This document shows positions 4,999 to 5,100 of a stretch of 5,100 bases of DNA, one piece after another; the first letter of the stretch is position 1; each line of letters starts with the position of its first letter. Source of the stretch: Collinsella aerofaciens (GTDB lineage: Bacteria > Actinomycetota > Coriobacteriia > Coriobacteriales > Coriobacteriaceae); contig RPYR01000105.1 in NCBI GenBank assembly GCA_008671285.1, positions 1 through 5,100 on the forward strand, in the 5' to 3' direction. Below the pieces are notes generated by a model. The model was not told the origin of the DNA and made no database searches. It was given only the letters and a program-made list of their open reading frames with translations. The translations under genes were made by a program, and so were the position numbers.

Positions 4999-5019
4999 GT
5001 AGTTGAACAAACGTATTCG

Positions 5020-5047
5020 AGTATACACGCGCGGGTTTCTGCTGCAA
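5020..5047 (-). promoter_or_regulatory. Probable sigma70-type promoter of rplS
   Basis: On the minus strand TTGCAG (5047-5042), a 16-nt spacer and TATACT (5025-5020). The -10 matches the consensus at 5 of 6 positions, the -35 at 3 of 6. The region just upstream is A/T-rich (AAAAAATTGTTC at 5060-5049), similar to an UP element. Transcription would start near 5013, giving a leader of about 63 nt. Position before a highly expressed ribosomal gene supports the call. Confidence 0.65.
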
Positions 5048-5084
5048 GAACAATTTTTTACGCAGACAAAAAGACAAAACCCGC
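5031..5084. repeat. Inverted repeat spanning the rplS -35 region
   Basis: GCGGGTTT (5031-5038) and AAACCCGC (5077-5084) are perfect inverse complements 38 nt apart. The -35 hexamer and A/T-rich block lie between the arms, and one arm is in the -35/-10 spacer. It could be two half-sites for a regulator or chance similarity to an upstream terminator arm. No known operator is recognised. Confidence 0.35.
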
Positions 5085-5086
5085 AC
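5068..5086 (-). terminator. Possible 3' arm and T-tract of an upstream gene's terminator
   Basis: On the minus strand GTGCGGG (5086-5080) is followed by TTTTGTCTTTTT (5079-5068), the layout of the second arm and tail of an intrinsic terminator. A matching CCCGCAC first arm is not present in the 14 bases left before the window edge, so it would have to lie outside. This is a low-confidence reading. Confidence 0.2.
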
Positions 5087-5100
5087 ATGATAACCGCCCG

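Noticed and set aside
1..5100. CRISPR array, insertion sequence, tRNA or toxin-antitoxin locus
   Set aside because: No regularly spaced repeats, no transposase-like frame, no cloverleaf and no unexplained gap longer than about 190 bp were seen.

Overview
This window reads as chromosomal core DNA from a GC-rich actinobacterium. The protein sequences and the gene order rplS, rnhB, yraN, comM/yifB, dprA, trmFO suggest class Coriobacteriia, possibly a Collinsella-like genome. That assignment comes from general resemblance and no database search was possible. All six genes lie on the minus strand, so transcription runs from high to low coordinates. I see no mobile element, CRISPR array, tRNA or rRNA.

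Layout in the direction of transcription. (1) 5100-4951: AT-rich upstream DNA with a sigma70-type promoter and a short leader hairpin. (2) rplS (bL19), followed by a strong intrinsic terminator with a C(UUCG)G loop. (3) rnhB (RNase HII), whose ribosome site starts only 15 nt after that terminator, followed by a second intrinsic terminator. (4) A 189-bp gap with the second terminator, a weak candidate promoter and a nested inverted repeat just ahead of the next ribosome site. (5) A compact block yraN-comM-dprA-trmFO: the first two junctions overlap (TGATG and ATGATG) and the third is 14 nt. trmFO runs off the window at position 1.

Functionally, rplS supplies the ribosome. RnhB removes ribonucleotides and RNA primers from DNA. 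YraN is a predicted PD-(D/E)XK nuclease-like protein. ComM is an AAA+ branch-migration motor. DprA protects incoming single strands and loads RecA. TrmFO makes 5-methyluridine at position 54 of tRNA. The yraN-comM-dprA block therefore groups DNA-processing and transformation-associated factors, with a tRNA modification gene as the tail.

I found no convincing undescribed system. The items most worth a second look are regulatory: the two terminators placed between closely arranged co-directional genes, the bL19 leader hairpin, and the structured yraN leader. Protein-level oddities are a DprA without an N-terminal SAM-like domain and with divergent Rossmann motifs, an extended YraN N-terminus, and an acidic linker in ComM.
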